A stretch of 50,509 nt of DNA from an uncultured Lactobacillus sp. (GCA_937874695.1 CALNAJ010000035.1:1-50509); one strand, 5' to 3'. Shown: positions 17,254 to 26,091, counted from the first letter of the stretch. Notes: generated by a model not told the origin, from the letters alone. Numbers and translations: made by a program.

Positions 17254-18582
17254 ATGGAAGAGTTGTTTGAGCGGGCGTCGATTCCGCGAGCGTACTTTAA
17301 GCTCGCATTGCCCGTTGTGTTAAGCATGGTGGCCAGCATGATCTATAATCTGGCCGATACCTTCTTCGTTTCCCAGACGCAGAACACGAATTTAGTGGCG
17401 GGCGTCGCGCTGTGTACACCGCTGTTTTCTTTTCTGATTGCGATTGGCGATATCTTTGGCCTCGGTGGTAGCTCGCTGATTTCACGATTGCTAGGGGAGA
17501 AAGCGTATGCCACTGGGAGTCGTGTTAGTAGTTTCTGCCTGTATGGGGCAGTTGTTCTCGGACTGGTGACGACAGTGGTCCTCTTAGGATTTAGTCGGCC
17601 AATCCTACACCTGCTGGGAGCGACATCGGCGACTTATCCCTATGCTGAACAGTTTTACCGGATCATGGCGATTGGGGCAATGCCGATCATTGTCTCAATT
17701 GTGCCGGGTAATCTGATTCGGACGGAAGGCTTTGCCACGCAGTCGATGATTGGTACCATGGTGGGAACCGTGATTACGATCATCTTAGATCCCTTACTGA
17801 TCTTCCCAATGGGGTTAGGCGCTGCTGGTGCGGCTCTAGCTACTGTGATTGGGTATACAGTCTCAGCTGGGCTCCTGGTGTACCTGACAAAGCGTTATTG
17901 CCAGGTGATTTCAATCGATATCAAGCTCAGTAGGATTGACAGTCAGTTGATTCGTCAGGTCCTGTTCATTGGGATTCCAGGATCGATTACGAATCTCATG
18001 CAGGCGTTTGGGACGGCAGTCTTGAATCGTTACCTGGTTGACTACGGTGCAACTCGGGTGGCAGCGATGGGGATTGTCCTAAAGGTCTATATGATCATCA
18101 TGCTAGTGATGGTGGGCTTTGCTTTCGGGGCACAGCCGCTGATTGGCTATACGTTTGGTGCGAAGAACCAGAAGCGCTTCAAGCAGATTCTCCGCTTTGA
18201 CTTAATGGTGGAGGTCGTCTATGCGCTGGTCTTTGCTGTAATCCTGATGATATTTGCACCACAGATTATTGGGCTATTCCTACATAATCCAGCGGTCATC
18301 AGTGCGGGGACGTACATGCTACGTGTCTTCCTGGCAACGACGCCGTTTGTGGGGGCCGTTCTCGTCTATACAACAGTCTTCCAGAGTACGGGAAAGGCTA
18401 GTGGGGCCTTTATTATGTCGATTGCGCGTCAGGGCATTGTGTTCTATCTGATGATTGTGTTGGGTGCTCATTTTCTGGGGTACCACGGGATCATCTGGGC
18501 ACAACCGGCTGCTGATGTGCTGACTTGTTTGATTGGTTGGTTGCTGGCAAGATTGCTATTTAATAGGAAGAAGTCGGCTTAA
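17254..18582 (+). CDS. MATE family multidrug/cation efflux transporter
   Basis: A 442-residue membrane protein with about 12 hydrophobic segments in two similar halves, typical of MATE exporters that expel organic cations or drugs using a sodium or proton gradient. Early motifs fit the NorM/MepA-like group: LPVVLSMVASMIYNLADTFF near residue 18 and GGSSLISRLLGEK near 71. The second half has a corresponding FGTAVLNRYLVDYGATRVAAMG. AGGAG precedes the start. It sits between the str and S10 operons with its own promoter and no evident regulator, so the substrate cannot be inferred. Confidence 0.93.
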   Translation: MEELFERASIPRAYFKLALPVVLSMVASMIYNLADTFFVSQTQNTNLVAGVALCTPLFSFLIAIGDIFGLGGSSLISRLLGEKAYATGSRVSSFCLYGAVVLGLVTTVVLLGFSRPILHLLGATSATYPYAEQFYRIMAIGAMPIIVSIVPGNLIRTEGFATQSMIGTMVGTVITIILDPLLIFPMGLGAAGAALATVIGYTVSAGLLVYLTKRYCQVISIDIKLSRIDSQLIRQVLFIGIPGSITNLMQAFGTAVLNRYLVDYGATRVAAMGIVLKVYMIIMLVMVGFAFGAQPLIGYTFGAKNQKRFKQILRFDLMVEVVYALVFAVILMIFAPQIIGLFLHNPAVISAGTYMLRVFLATTPFVGAVLVYTTVFQSTGKASGAFIMSIARQGIVFYLMIVLGAHFLGYHGIIWAQPAADVLTCLIGWLLARLLFNRKKSA

Positions 18583-18782
18583 TTGCTTGACTAAAGTGGT
18601 CGTCAGAGGTTGCGGCCATTGCTGTAGTCGGCAATGAGACAGTCTACAGGTTGGGTTAGCCAATCTAGCCAGATACTGGTAAAATTAAATCTGATTTGGG
18701 ATAAATATATTTATGCTGAATTGATCTGTGTCAAATTGGTCAGCGATTTCACAAAAAAGATTGACTAATTCTGCTAAAACCC

Positions 18783-18811
18783 TTGTCAGACGGCGTTTTA
18801 TTTAGTATGAT
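18783..18811 (+). promoter_or_regulatory. S10 operon promoter
   Basis: TTGTCA (18783-18788), 17 bases, TATGAT (18806-18811). This is the only strong promoter seen before the long ribosomal protein block and leaves a leader of about 160 bases. The 200 bases between the transporter stop and this promoter hold only short weak hairpins and no recognisable element. Confidence 0.75.
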
Positions 18812-18879
18812 AGTCAAGTGCTGTAAATCCGAGGGTATTTTACTACCCCCGGGGGAGAGCTCAAAGCTTAAGCGATGAT

Positions 18880-18937
18880 GTGGGAGATTGCGACACACCC
18901 GGCCGCTTTGCCATGAGGGTGTGGCGGGAATTTCCAC
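18880..18937 (+). promoter_or_regulatory. Hairpin in the S10 operon leader
   Basis: GTGGGA (18880-18885) pairs with TTCCAC (18932-18937), and CACACCC (18894-18900) pairs perfectly with GGGTGTG (18917-18923); an internal loop separates the two parts. A short CCCCCGGGGG palindrome and a GGGTA/TACCC hairpin lie upstream near 18835-18855. S10 leaders are often bound by L4 (rplD), the third gene here; this link is inference. Confidence 0.5.
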
Positions 18938-18979
18938 GGAGTTAGTCTTATTTTTAAAATAGACGAAGGAGGGAACACA

Positions 18980-19288
18980 ATGGCAAAACAAAAAATTCGG
19001 ATTCGGTTGAAGGCGTACGAACATCGTATCCTTGACCAATCAGCGGACAAGATCGTTGAAACAGCTAAGAGAACTGGTGCCACTATCTCTGGTCCAATTC
19101 CATTACCAACTGAACGGACGATCTACACCGTATTACGTTCACCACATAAGTTTAAGGACTCACGTGAACAATTCGAAATGCGGACGCACAAGCGTTTGAT
19201 TGATATCGTTAACCCAACGCCAAAGACAGTTGACTCATTAATGAAGCTCGACTTGCCTAGCGGTGTTGACATCGAAATCAAGTTATAA
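18980..19288 (+). CDS. rpsJ: 30S ribosomal protein S10
   Basis: A 102-residue S10, which in the ribosome belongs to the 30S head and in other bacteria also works as NusE in antitermination. The N-terminus KIRIRLKAYEHRILDQS and the loop GPIPLPTERTIYTVLRSPHK are diagnostic. Start behind GAAGGAGGG. First gene of the S10-spc-alpha block. Confidence 0.97.
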   Translation: MAKQKIRIRLKAYEHRILDQSADKIVETAKRTGATISGPIPLPTERTIYTVLRSPHKFKDSREQFEMRTHKRLIDIVNPTPKTVDSLMKLDLPSGVDIEIKL

Positions 19289-19327
19289 TTTTTTCAAAAT
19301 AAATACAATATAATCGGAGGTGTACTC

Positions 19328-19978
19328 ATGACCACAAAAGGAATCTTAGGGAAAAAGGTCGGGATGACGCAAGTCTTCACTGATGCTGGCGAATTAATCC
19401 CCGTTACTGTTGTCGAAGCAACCCCAAACGTAGTGTTGCAAGTTAAGACGATGGAAAACGACGGTTACGATGCCATTCAACTTGGTTACCAAGACAAGCG
19501 TGAAGTACTCAGCAACAAGCCCGAACAAGGTCATGTAGCAAAAGCAAACACGACTCCTAAGCGCTTCATTCGTGAATTCAGAGATGTTGAGCTGGGAGAT
19601 TACAAGGTAGCAGACGAAGTTAAAGTTGATACCTTCCAAGCAGGAGACATCGTTGATGTCACTGGTGTCACTAAAGGTCATGGATACCAAGGTAACATTC
19701 ATAAAGATGGTCAAAGCCGTGGCCCTATGGCCCATGGTTCTCGTTACCACCGTCGTCCAGGTTCTCTGGGTGCTATCATCAACCGGGTTTTCCCTGGCAT
19801 GAAGCTTCCAGGTCGGATGGGTAACAAGCAAGTTACTATCCAAAACCTTGTGATCGTTAAGGCTGACGCTGATAACAACGTTCTGTTGATCAAGGGCAAT
19901 GTGCCTGGTGCTAACAAGTCACTCGTTACTGTTAAGAGTGCTGTTCGCCCACCACGCCCAAAGCATTCTGAAAACTAA
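19328..19978 (+). CDS. rplC: 50S ribosomal protein L3
   Basis: A 216-residue L3, an early assembly protein reaching toward the peptidyl transferase centre. KGILGKKVGMTQVF at the N-terminus and the extended loop GPMAHGSRYHRRPGSLGA with MGNKQVTIQN are clear. GGAGGTG precedes the start. It follows rpsJ and precedes rplD by 21 bases. Confidence 0.97.
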   Translation: MTTKGILGKKVGMTQVFTDAGELIPVTVVEATPNVVLQVKTMENDGYDAIQLGYQDKREVLSNKPEQGHVAKANTTPKRFIREFRDVELGDYKVADEVKVDTFQAGDIVDVTGVTKGHGYQGNIHKDGQSRGPMAHGSRYHRRPGSLGAIINRVFPGMKLPGRMGNKQVTIQNLVIVKADADNNVLLIKGNVPGANKSLVTVKSAVRPPRPKHSEN

Positions 19979-19999
19979 TTAGGAAGGGAGGATAATTAA

Positions 20000-20623
20000 A
20001 TGACAAGCGTAGCATTATACAAACAAGATGGTAGCCAAAACGGCGACGTTACTTTGAATGCCGATATCTTCGGTGTTGAACCTAACGAAAGCGTCGTATT
20101 CGACACAATTTTGATGCAACGGGCATCTCTTCGCCAAGGAACTCACGCCGTTAAAAACCGGAGTGCCGTTCGTGGTGGTGGGAAGAAGCCATGGCGTCAA
20201 AAGGGTACTGGTCGGGCACGTCAAGGTTCAATCCGTTCACCACAATGGGTTGGCGGTGGTGTGGTCTTTGGCCCTACCCCTCGCTCTTACAGTTACCACC
20301 TTCCTAAGAAGGTCGGCCGTTTAGCATTAAAGTCTGTTCTTTCACAAAAGGTTCTCGATGACAGCTTCGTCGTAGTTGACGGGTTAGCATTTGATGCTCC
20401 TAAGACGAAAGAATTTGCTTCAGTGCTTGCTGGTTTGAATGTCACGACTAAGACGTTAGTTGTTCTTGAAGACGACAACGTTAATGCTGCTTTAGCAGCC
20501 CGCAACTTAGCTAACGTTAAGGTTATTCCTGCCAAGAGCTTGAATGTCCTCGACATTGCTGATGCTGATAAGTTAGTGATCACGCAACCAGCTCTTTCTC
20601 AAGTAGAGGAGGTGCTCGCATAA
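20000..20623 (+). CDS. rplD: 50S ribosomal protein L4
   Basis: A 207-residue L4 lining the exit tunnel. The central loop KNRSAVRGGGKKPWRQKGTG followed by RARQGS is the tunnel-reaching segment where macrolide resistance changes arise; it appears wild type. In several bacteria L4 represses its own operon. Its TAA stop overlaps the rplW start codon, so the two are translationally coupled. Confidence 0.97.
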   Translation: MTSVALYKQDGSQNGDVTLNADIFGVEPNESVVFDTILMQRASLRQGTHAVKNRSAVRGGGKKPWRQKGTGRARQGSIRSPQWVGGGVVFGPTPRSYSYHLPKKVGRLALKSVLSQKVLDDSFVVVDGLAFDAPKTKEFASVLAGLNVTTKTLVVLEDDNVNAALAARNLANVKVIPAKSLNVLDIADADKLVITQPALSQVEEVLA

Positions 20624-20910
20624 TGGAAGCACGTGACATTATTTTACGTCCAGTTGTTACTGAAGCCTCAATGGCAACTATGGATGACAAGCGTTACACG
20701 TTCGACGTTGATGTACGAGCAACTAAGACACAAGTCAAGCATGCTATTGAAGACATCTTTGACGTTAAGGTTGTTAAAGTCAACATCATGAACTTGAAAG
20801 GTAAGAAGAAGCGTCAAGGACGTTACGAAGGCTACACTAAGAAGCGTCGTAAGGCCATTGTCAGCTTATCTGCCGACTCAAAAGAAATCAAGTTATTCAA
20901 CGAAGAATAA
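20623..20910 (+). CDS. rplW: 50S ribosomal protein L23
   Basis: A 95-residue L23, located at the tunnel exit and docking site for trigger factor and SRP. DIILRPVVTEASM at the N-terminus and KVNIMNLKGKKKRQGRYEGY are typical. The start ATG overlaps the rplD stop, with the ribosome binding site GAGGAGG inside the end of rplD. Confidence 0.97.
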   Translation: MEARDIILRPVVTEASMATMDDKRYTFDVDVRATKTQVKHAIEDIFDVKVVKVNIMNLKGKKKRQGRYEGYTKKRRKAIVSLSADSKEIKLFNEE

Positions 20911-20936
20911 AATCTCAGATATAGGAGGGAAATAAC

Positions 20937-21785
20937 GTGGCGATTAAGAAATACAAACCAACAAGCAATGGTCGTCGTAACATGACGAGCTTGGTTTACA
21001 AAGACGTCATCACTAAGACGACTCCTGAAAAGTCATTGCTTGATTCACAAAGTCACTCTGCTGGCCGTAACAACGCTGGTAAGATGACTGTCCGTCATCG
21101 TGGCGGTGGTAACAAGCGTCAATACCGGATCATCGACTTTAAGCGTATTAAGGATGATGTTCCAGCAACTGTTAAGGCTATCGAATACGATCCTAACCGG
21201 ACTGCTAACATTGCCTTATTAGTTTATGCTGACGGTATCAAGTCATACATCATTGCTCCTAAGGGCTTAAAGGTTGGCGACAAAGTTCAATCTGGTCCAG
21301 AAGCTGATATCAAGACTGGTAACGCATTACCATTAGCTAACATTCCATTCGGTACTGTTATTCACAACATCGAATTGAAGCCAGGTAAGGGTGGCCAATT
21401 GGTCCGTTCTGCTGGGACTTCAGCACAATTGTTAGGTAAAGCTAACGATGACAAGTACGTGTTAGTTCGGTTATCATCTGGTGAAGTTCGGATGGTTCTG
21501 AAGGTTAACCGTGCAACTATCGGTGCCGTAGGTAACGAAGAACACGAATTGGTTAACGTTGGTAAAGCCGGCCGTAACCGTTGGGCTGGTCAACGTCCTC
21601 ACGTTCGTGGTTCAGTTATGAACCCTAACGATCACCCACATGGTGGTGGTGAAGGTAAAGCACCTGTTGGTTTACCATCTCCTCTTTCTCCATGGGGTAA
21701 GAAGACTGTTGGTAAGAAGACGCGTTCTAAGAAGAACAAGAGCAACAAGTTCATCGTACGTCGTCGTAAAGGTTCTAAGATGTAA
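20937..21785 (+). CDS. rplB: 50S ribosomal protein L2
   Basis: A 282-residue L2 starting at GTG behind TAGGAGGG. It has the RNA-binding core with NNAGKMTVRHRGGGNKRQYR and the C-terminal GSVMNPNDHPHGGGEGKAP, whose histidine is near the peptidyl transferase centre. Two small hairpins without U-tract separate it from rpsS. Confidence 0.97.
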   Translation: MAIKKYKPTSNGRRNMTSLVYKDVITKTTPEKSLLDSQSHSAGRNNAGKMTVRHRGGGNKRQYRIIDFKRIKDDVPATVKAIEYDPNRTANIALLVYADGIKSYIIAPKGLKVGDKVQSGPEADIKTGNALPLANIPFGTVIHNIELKPGKGGQLVRSAGTSAQLLGKANDDKYVLVRLSSGEVRMVLKVNRATIGAVGNEEHELVNVGKAGRNRWAGQRPHVRGSVMNPNDHPHGGGEGKAPVGLPSPLSPWGKKTVGKKTRSKKNKSNKFIVRRRKGSKM

Positions 21786-21786
21786 T

Positions 21787-21838
21787 CATCCGGTTATCCG
21801 GATGTCGAGAGACCTGGTGATCATCGCGTTTAGCGATG
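21787..21838 (+). other. Two small hairpins between rplB and rpsS
   Basis: CATCCGG-TTAT-CCGGATG (21787-21804) and CATCGC-GTTTA-GCGATG (21822-21838) are both perfect inverted repeats. There is no T-run, so they are not terminators; they may mark an RNA processing or stabilising site inside the S10 transcript. Confidence 0.5.
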
Positions 21839-21863
21839 CGCCACAAGTAGAGGAGGTTTCATA

Positions 21864-22139
21864 ATGGGTCGTAGTTTGAAAAAAGGACCTTTCGCCGATG
21901 CGCACTTATTAAAGAAAGTTGATGCGCAGAAGGATCAAGACAAGAAGGCCGTCATTAAGACCTGGTCCCGCCGGTCTACTATTTTCCCTAGCTTTATTGG
22001 TTTAACCATTGCTGTATACGATGGACGGAAGCATGTCCCAGTTTACATTCAAGAAGATATGGTTGGCCACAAGCTTGGCGAATTCGTACCAACGCGGACA
22101 TTCCATGGTCATAGTAGCGACGACAAAACAACTCGTTGA
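21864..22139 (+). CDS. rpsS: 30S ribosomal protein S19
   Basis: A 91-residue S19 of the 30S head. MGRSLKKGPFADAHLLKKV and the C-terminal GHKLGEFVPTRTFHGHS are diagnostic. GAGGAGG precedes the start, and rplV follows 16 bases after its end. Confidence 0.97.
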   Translation: MGRSLKKGPFADAHLLKKVDAQKDQDKKAVIKTWSRRSTIFPSFIGLTIAVYDGRKHVPVYIQEDMVGHKLGEFVPTRTFHGHSSDDKTTR

Positions 22140-22155
22140 TAAGGAGGATTAACTA

Positions 22156-22512
22156 ATGGCTGAACAAGTTACATCAGCGCAAGCAACTGCTAAGACGGTT
22201 CGGATTGCTGCTCGCAAAGTCCGCCTTGTCATCGATTTTATCCGCGGCAAGAGCGTCGCTGAAGCGATCGCTATTTTAAAGTTCACACCGCGTGGAGCAT
22301 CACCGGTCGTGGCAAAGGTTTTGAACTCAGCAATTGCTAATGCAGAAAATAATTTTGACTTAGATCGTCAAGATTTAGTTGTTAGCGAAGCCTACGTGAA
22401 CGAAGGCGCAACCCTTAAGCGGTTCCGTCCTCGTGCCAAAGGCTCTGCTTCACCAATCAACAAACGTACGAGTCACATTACGGTTGTTGTATCTGAAAAA
22501 AAGGAGGGATAA
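22156..22512 (+). CDS. rplV: 50S ribosomal protein L22
   Basis: A 118-residue L22, whose long beta hairpin lines the exit tunnel. VRIAARKVRLVIDFIRGK near the start and the hairpin segment LKRFRPRAKGSASPINKRTS are typical. AAGGAGG precedes the ATG. It ends three bases before the rpsC start, so expression is coupled. Confidence 0.97.
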   Translation: MAEQVTSAQATAKTVRIAARKVRLVIDFIRGKSVAEAIAILKFTPRGASPVVAKVLNSAIANAENNFDLDRQDLVVSEAYVNEGATLKRFRPRAKGSASPINKRTSHITVVVSEKKEG

Positions 22513-22515
22513 CGC

Positions 22516-23175
22516 GTGGGTCAAAAAGTAAATCCAACTGGATTACGGGTCGGTATCATTCGCGACTGGGAAGCAAAGTGGTATGCTGAAAAGGATTTCG
22601 CTGCTTACCTGAAGGAAGACCTTCAAATCCGTAAGTTTATTGAAAAGCGTCTTGTTGACGCATCTGTTTCAACTGTTGAGATTGAACGGGCTGCAAACCG
22701 CGTCAATATCTCAATTCACACTGCCAAGCCAGGTATGGTTATTGGTAAGGGTGGTTCAGAAGTCGAAAATCTCCGTAAGGAATTGAACGACTTAACTGGC
22801 AAACGTGTCCACATCAACATTGTGGAAATCAAGAAGCCAGATCTGGATGCCAAATTGGTTGGCGAAAACATCGCCCGTCAATTGGAAGGCCGTGTTGCAT
22901 TCCGTCGCGCTATGCGTGGGACTATGCAACGGACCATGCGTTCTGGTGCCAAGGGTATCAAGACGCAAGTATCAGGCCGTTTAAACGGTGCTGACATGTC
23001 CCGTGTCGAAAGCTATGCTGAAGGTACGGTTCCTCTGCACACGTTACGTGCTGATATCGATTACGCTTGGGTAGAAGCTCACACTACTTATGGTTCTCTG
23101 GGTGTTAAGACCTGGATCTACCGTGGTGAAGTTCTGCCTGAAAAGAAACAATCTAACGGACAAGGAGGGAAATAA
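22516..23175 (+). CDS. rpsC: 30S ribosomal protein S3
   Basis: A 219-residue S3 with GTG start; its ribosome binding site AAAAAAGGAGGG lies in the last codons of rplV. The KH domain motif VIGKGGSEVENLRKEL and the helicase-associated arginine and lysine residues in the RRAMRGTMQRTMR region are present. It forms part of the mRNA entry channel. Confidence 0.97.
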   Translation: MGQKVNPTGLRVGIIRDWEAKWYAEKDFAAYLKEDLQIRKFIEKRLVDASVSTVEIERAANRVNISIHTAKPGMVIGKGGSEVENLRKELNDLTGKRVHINIVEIKKPDLDAKLVGENIARQLEGRVAFRRAMRGTMQRTMRSGAKGIKTQVSGRLNGADMSRVESYAEGTVPLHTLRADIDYAWVEAHTTYGSLGVKTWIYRGEVLPEKKQSNGQGGK

Positions 23176-23176
23176 C

Positions 23177-23611
23177 ATGCTGGTACCTAAGCGAGTAAAG
23201 TTCCGTCGTGTCCACCGTGGTAAGCTACGTGGCGAAGCCAAGGGTGGTAAGAGCGTTGCTTTCGGTGACTACGGTTTGCAAGCGTTGGATTCCAAGTGGA
23301 TTACCAACCGTCAAATCGAAGCAGCCCGTGTTGCAATTACACGTTACATGAAGCGTGGTGGGAAAGTTTGGATTAAGATTTTCCCTCACAAATCCTACAC
23401 TGCTAAAGGTGTTGGGGTCCGGATGGGTAATGGTAAAGGTACGCCTGATGGCTGGGTAGCCCCAGTTAAGCGTGGCAAGGTTATGTTTGAAGTGGGTGGC
23501 GTTTCAGAAGAAACAGCCCGCGAAGCATTACGTCTTGCAGCCATGAAGCTTCCCGTTCGTACTAAGGTTTTATCTCGAGAGGAAGTAGGTGGCGAATCTA
23601 ATGAAGACTAA
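23177..23611 (+). CDS. rplP: 50S ribosomal protein L16
   Basis: A 144-residue L16 near the A and P tRNA sites. MLVPKRVKFRRVHRG is the standard start; the open frame reaches back to 23090 through the end of rpsC but only 23177 has the ribosome binding site CAAGGAGGG. The GWVAPVKRGKVMFEVGGV segment is typical. Its last 11 bases overlap the start of rpmC. Confidence 0.97.
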   Translation: MLVPKRVKFRRVHRGKLRGEAKGGKSVAFGDYGLQALDSKWITNRQIEAARVAITRYMKRGGKVWIKIFPHKSYTAKGVGVRMGNGKGTPDGWVAPVKRGKVMFEVGGVSEETAREALRLAAMKLPVRTKVLSREEVGGESNED

Positions 23612-23795
23612 AGAAATCAACGAATTAACCACTGCTGAAATGCTCGATAAAGAAAAGAGCTACAAGGACGAATTATTCAACTTGCGTTTCCAATTAGCTA
23701 CTGGTCAATTGGAAAACACCGCACGGTTGAAGCAGGTTCGCAAGAACATTGCGCGGATTAAGACCGCTCTTCGCCAACAAGAACTGAACAAGTAG
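23601..23795 (+). CDS. rpmC: 50S ribosomal protein L29
   Basis: A 64-residue L29 at the tunnel exit, a two-helix protein. ATG 23601 is preferred over GTG 23589 because AGGTGG at 23586-23591 then serves as ribosome binding site and the length matches the family. FNLRFQLATGQLENTARLKQ is the family signature. The start overlaps the rplP end by 11 bases. Confidence 0.95.
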   Translation: MKTKEINELTTAEMLDKEKSYKDELFNLRFQLATGQLENTARLKQVRKNIARIKTALRQQELNK

Positions 23796-23823
23796 AATAC
23801 GATAAGAAGGAGGTCACTAATAC

Positions 23824-24090
23824 ATGAGTGATGCACGTAATAACCGCAAGGTTTACCGTGGTCGTGTCGTGTCTGACAAAATGGACAAGACGATCACTGT
23901 CGTTGTAGAAACGACGAAGACGGATGCAAGATATGGCAAGCGTGTCAAGTACTCCAAGAAGTACAAGGCACATGACGAAAATAACGAAGCCCAAACTGGT
24001 GATGTTGTTGAAATCATGGAAACTCGTCCATTATCTGCTACCAAGCGGTTCCGCTTAGTCGACATTGTTGAAAAAGCAGTAATCATTTAG
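23824..24090 (+). CDS. rpsQ: 30S ribosomal protein S17
   Basis: An 88-residue OB-fold protein binding the 16S 5' domain. RKVYRGRVVSDKMDKTITV and GDVVEIMETRPLSATKRFRL are diagnostic. The ribosome binding site is AAGGAGGTCAC. Confidence 0.97.
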   Translation: MSDARNNRKVYRGRVVSDKMDKTITVVVETTKTDARYGKRVKYSKKYKAHDENNEAQTGDVVEIMETRPLSATKRFRLVDIVEKAVII

Positions 24091-24140
24091 GTGTCGTTTT
24101 TATCGTATTCTGAACTAGATCTGAAGGGAGGACACTAGCC

Positions 24141-24509
24141 GTGATCCAACAAGAAAGTCGCTTAAAGGTCGCCGATAATTCTGGCGCCCGGGAAATCCTG
24201 ACTATCAAGGTTCTGGGTGGCTCAAAACGTCGCTATGCCGGAATCGGTGATGTCATCGTTGCTACTGTCAAACAAGCAACACCAGGTGGCGTTGTCAAAA
24301 AAGGTGATGTAGTCAAGGCTGTTGTTGTTCGTACGAAGTCTCGTGTACGTCGTAATGACGGTTCTTACATCGGTTTTGATGAAAATGCTGCTGTGCTGAT
24401 TAAAGACGACAAGAGCCCACAAGGGACTCGGATCTTTGGACCAGTTGCACGTGAATTACGTGACAACGACTTCATGAAGATTATCTCATTAGCACCCGAA
24501 GTACTGTAA
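24141..24509 (+). CDS. rplN: 50S ribosomal protein L14
   Basis: A 122-residue L14 with GTG start behind GAAGGGAGG. IQQESRLKVADNSGAREILT and the C-terminal RIFGPVARELRDNDFMKIIS are family hallmarks. First gene of the classical spc unit; no promoter is seen in the 50-base gap after rpsQ, so read-through from the S10 promoter is likely. Confidence 0.97.
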   Translation: MIQQESRLKVADNSGAREILTIKVLGGSKRRYAGIGDVIVATVKQATPGGVVKKGDVVKAVVVRTKSRVRRNDGSYIGFDENAAVLIKDDKSPQGTRIFGPVARELRDNDFMKIISLAPEVL

Positions 24510-24545
24510 TCAAGAATCGTGTTAAACAAGGAGGTGCCCACAGGA

Positions 24546-24857
24546 ATGCTTATTAAAACTGGTGACAAGGTCCGCGTGATCGCTGGCAAGGATAAAGGCA
24601 AGGAAGGTACTGTTTCCAAAGTCCTTAATGCCAAGAACCGCGTGATCGTTAAAGGCGTCAATATGATTAAGAAGCACCAAAAAGCTTCTCAAACTAATCC
24701 CCAAGGCGGAATTATTGATATTGAAGCACCAATTCACGCATCCAACGTTATGCTTATTGATCCTTCGAACAACGAACCAACCCGGCTTGGCGTTCGTGTT
24801 GAAGATGGTCACAAAGTCCGGTTCTCTAAGAAGTCCGGCGAAACCATCGACAAATAA
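24546..24857 (+). CDS. rplX: 50S ribosomal protein L24
   Basis: A 103-residue assembly initiator with a KOW motif (KTGDKVRVIAGKDKGKEGTV). The frame opens at 24519, but AAGGAGGTG (24529-24537) lies inside that extension and points to ATG 24546, which matches family length. NMIKKHQKASQTNPQGGII is typical. Confidence 0.96.
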   Translation: MLIKTGDKVRVIAGKDKGKEGTVSKVLNAKNRVIVKGVNMIKKHQKASQTNPQGGIIDIEAPIHASNVMLIDPSNNEPTRLGVRVEDGHKVRFSKKSGETIDK

Positions 24858-24882
24858 TCACTGAAAGGAGGAACATAATTTC

Positions 24883-25425
24883 ATGTCAGCTCGTTTAAAA
24901 GAAAAGTTTGTAAATGAAATTACCCCATCATTGGTGGAAAAATTCAGCTACAGCTCTGTTATGCAAACGCCGAAGATCGAAAAGATCGTATTGAACATGG
25001 GTGTTGGTGACGCTGTTACCAACGCTAAGAACCTCGACGAAGCCGTTGAAGAACTTGGTTTGATTTCTGGTCAAAAGCCATTGGTTACTAAGGCCAAGAA
25101 GTCAATCGCAACCTTCCGTCTTCGTGAAGGTATGTCAATCGGTGCTAAGGTTACCCTTCGTGGCGACCGGATGTACGAATTCCTGGATAAGTTGATCAAC
25201 GTGTCATTGCCACGTGTTCGTGACTTCCATGGTGTTAGCTCCCGTGCCTTTGATGGCCGTGGTAACTACACTTTGGGGATCAAGGAACAATTGATCTTCC
25301 CAGAAATCAACTTTGATAACGTTAACCGTGTTCGTGGTTTGGACATCGTTATCGTTACAACGGCTAACACTGATGAAGAGTCACGCGAATTGCTGACTCA
25401 ATTCGGTATGCCGTTCTCACACTAA
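24883..25425 (+). CDS. rplE: 50S ribosomal protein L5
   Basis: A 180-residue L5 that binds 5S rRNA and contacts P-site tRNA. KIVLNMGVGDA, GQKPLVTKAKKSIATFRLR and the C-terminal LLTQFGMPF are diagnostic. Ribosome binding site AAAGGAGG. Confidence 0.97.
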   Translation: MSARLKEKFVNEITPSLVEKFSYSSVMQTPKIEKIVLNMGVGDAVTNAKNLDEAVEELGLISGQKPLVTKAKKSIATFRLREGMSIGAKVTLRGDRMYEFLDKLINVSLPRVRDFHGVSSRAFDGRGNYTLGIKEQLIFPEINFDNVNRVRGLDIVIVTTANTDEESRELLTQFGMPFSH

Positions 25426-25443
25426 TTAAGGAGGTTCACACAA

Positions 25444-25629
25444 TTGGCTAAGAAATCACAAATTGCTAAGAACAAGCGTCCTGCGAAGTTCTCTACACAA
25501 GAATATACTCGTTGCGAACGTTGTGGACGTCCACACTCTGTTTATCAAAAGTTCCACCTTTGCCGTATCTGCCTACGCGAACTTGCCCACAAGGGTCAAA
25601 TTCCTGGTATGAAGAAGGCTAGCTGGTAA
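25444..25629 (+). CDS. rpsZ: 30S ribosomal protein S14, zinc-binding type
   Basis: A 61-residue S14 with start TTG behind AAGGAGG. Four cysteines, C24, C27, C40 and C43, form the zinc ribbon of the short C+ form. In Gram-positive species with a second, zinc-free S14 gene that copy is induced by zinc starvation; no such copy is visible in this window. The name rpsN is also used for this gene. Confidence 0.96.
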   Translation: MAKKSQIAKNKRPAKFSTQEYTRCERCGRPHSVYQKFHLCRICLRELAHKGQIPGMKKASW

Positions 25630-25662
25630 AACGAATTTTAAACAAAGGGAGGGTAAACGTTA

Positions 25663-26061
25663 ATGTCCATGACTGATCCTATTGCAGACTTCTTGACGCG
25701 GATCCGTAACGCCAACATGGTGCGTCACGAATCACTCGAAGTACCTGCATCTAAAATTAAACGCGACATCGCTGAAATCCTGAAGCGCGAAGGTTTCATC
25801 CGTAATGTTGAATACATCGATGATGACAAACAAGGTATCATCCGCGTATTCCTCAAGTACGGTAAGGATAACCAACGTGTTATCAGTGGTTTGAAGCGTA
25901 TTTCCAAGCCCGGCTTACGTTCATACGTTAAGGCCGACGATGTACCAAAGGTATTAAACGGTTTAGGTATCGCTATCATCTCAACCTCAGAAGGGGTCGT
26001 TACTGATAAAGAAGCGCGTGCCAAGAAAATCGGTGGCGAAGTTCTCGCTTACATTTGGTAA
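25663..26061 (+). CDS. rpsH: 30S ribosomal protein S8
   Basis: A 132-residue S8, a primary 16S rRNA binder and translational repressor of the spc operon in Escherichia coli. MTDPIADFLTRIRNAN and STSEGVVTDKEARAKKIGGE are diagnostic. GGGAGGG lies upstream of the ATG. Whether S8 regulates this operon here is not known. Confidence 0.97.
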   Translation: MSMTDPIADFLTRIRNANMVRHESLEVPASKIKRDIAEILKREGFIRNVEYIDDDKQGIIRVFLKYGKDNQRVISGLKRISKPGLRSYVKADDVPKVLNGLGIAIISTSEGVVTDKEARAKKIGGEVLAYIW

Positions 26062-26091
26062 AACTTTTAAGAAGATAGGAGGTGCCTTACA

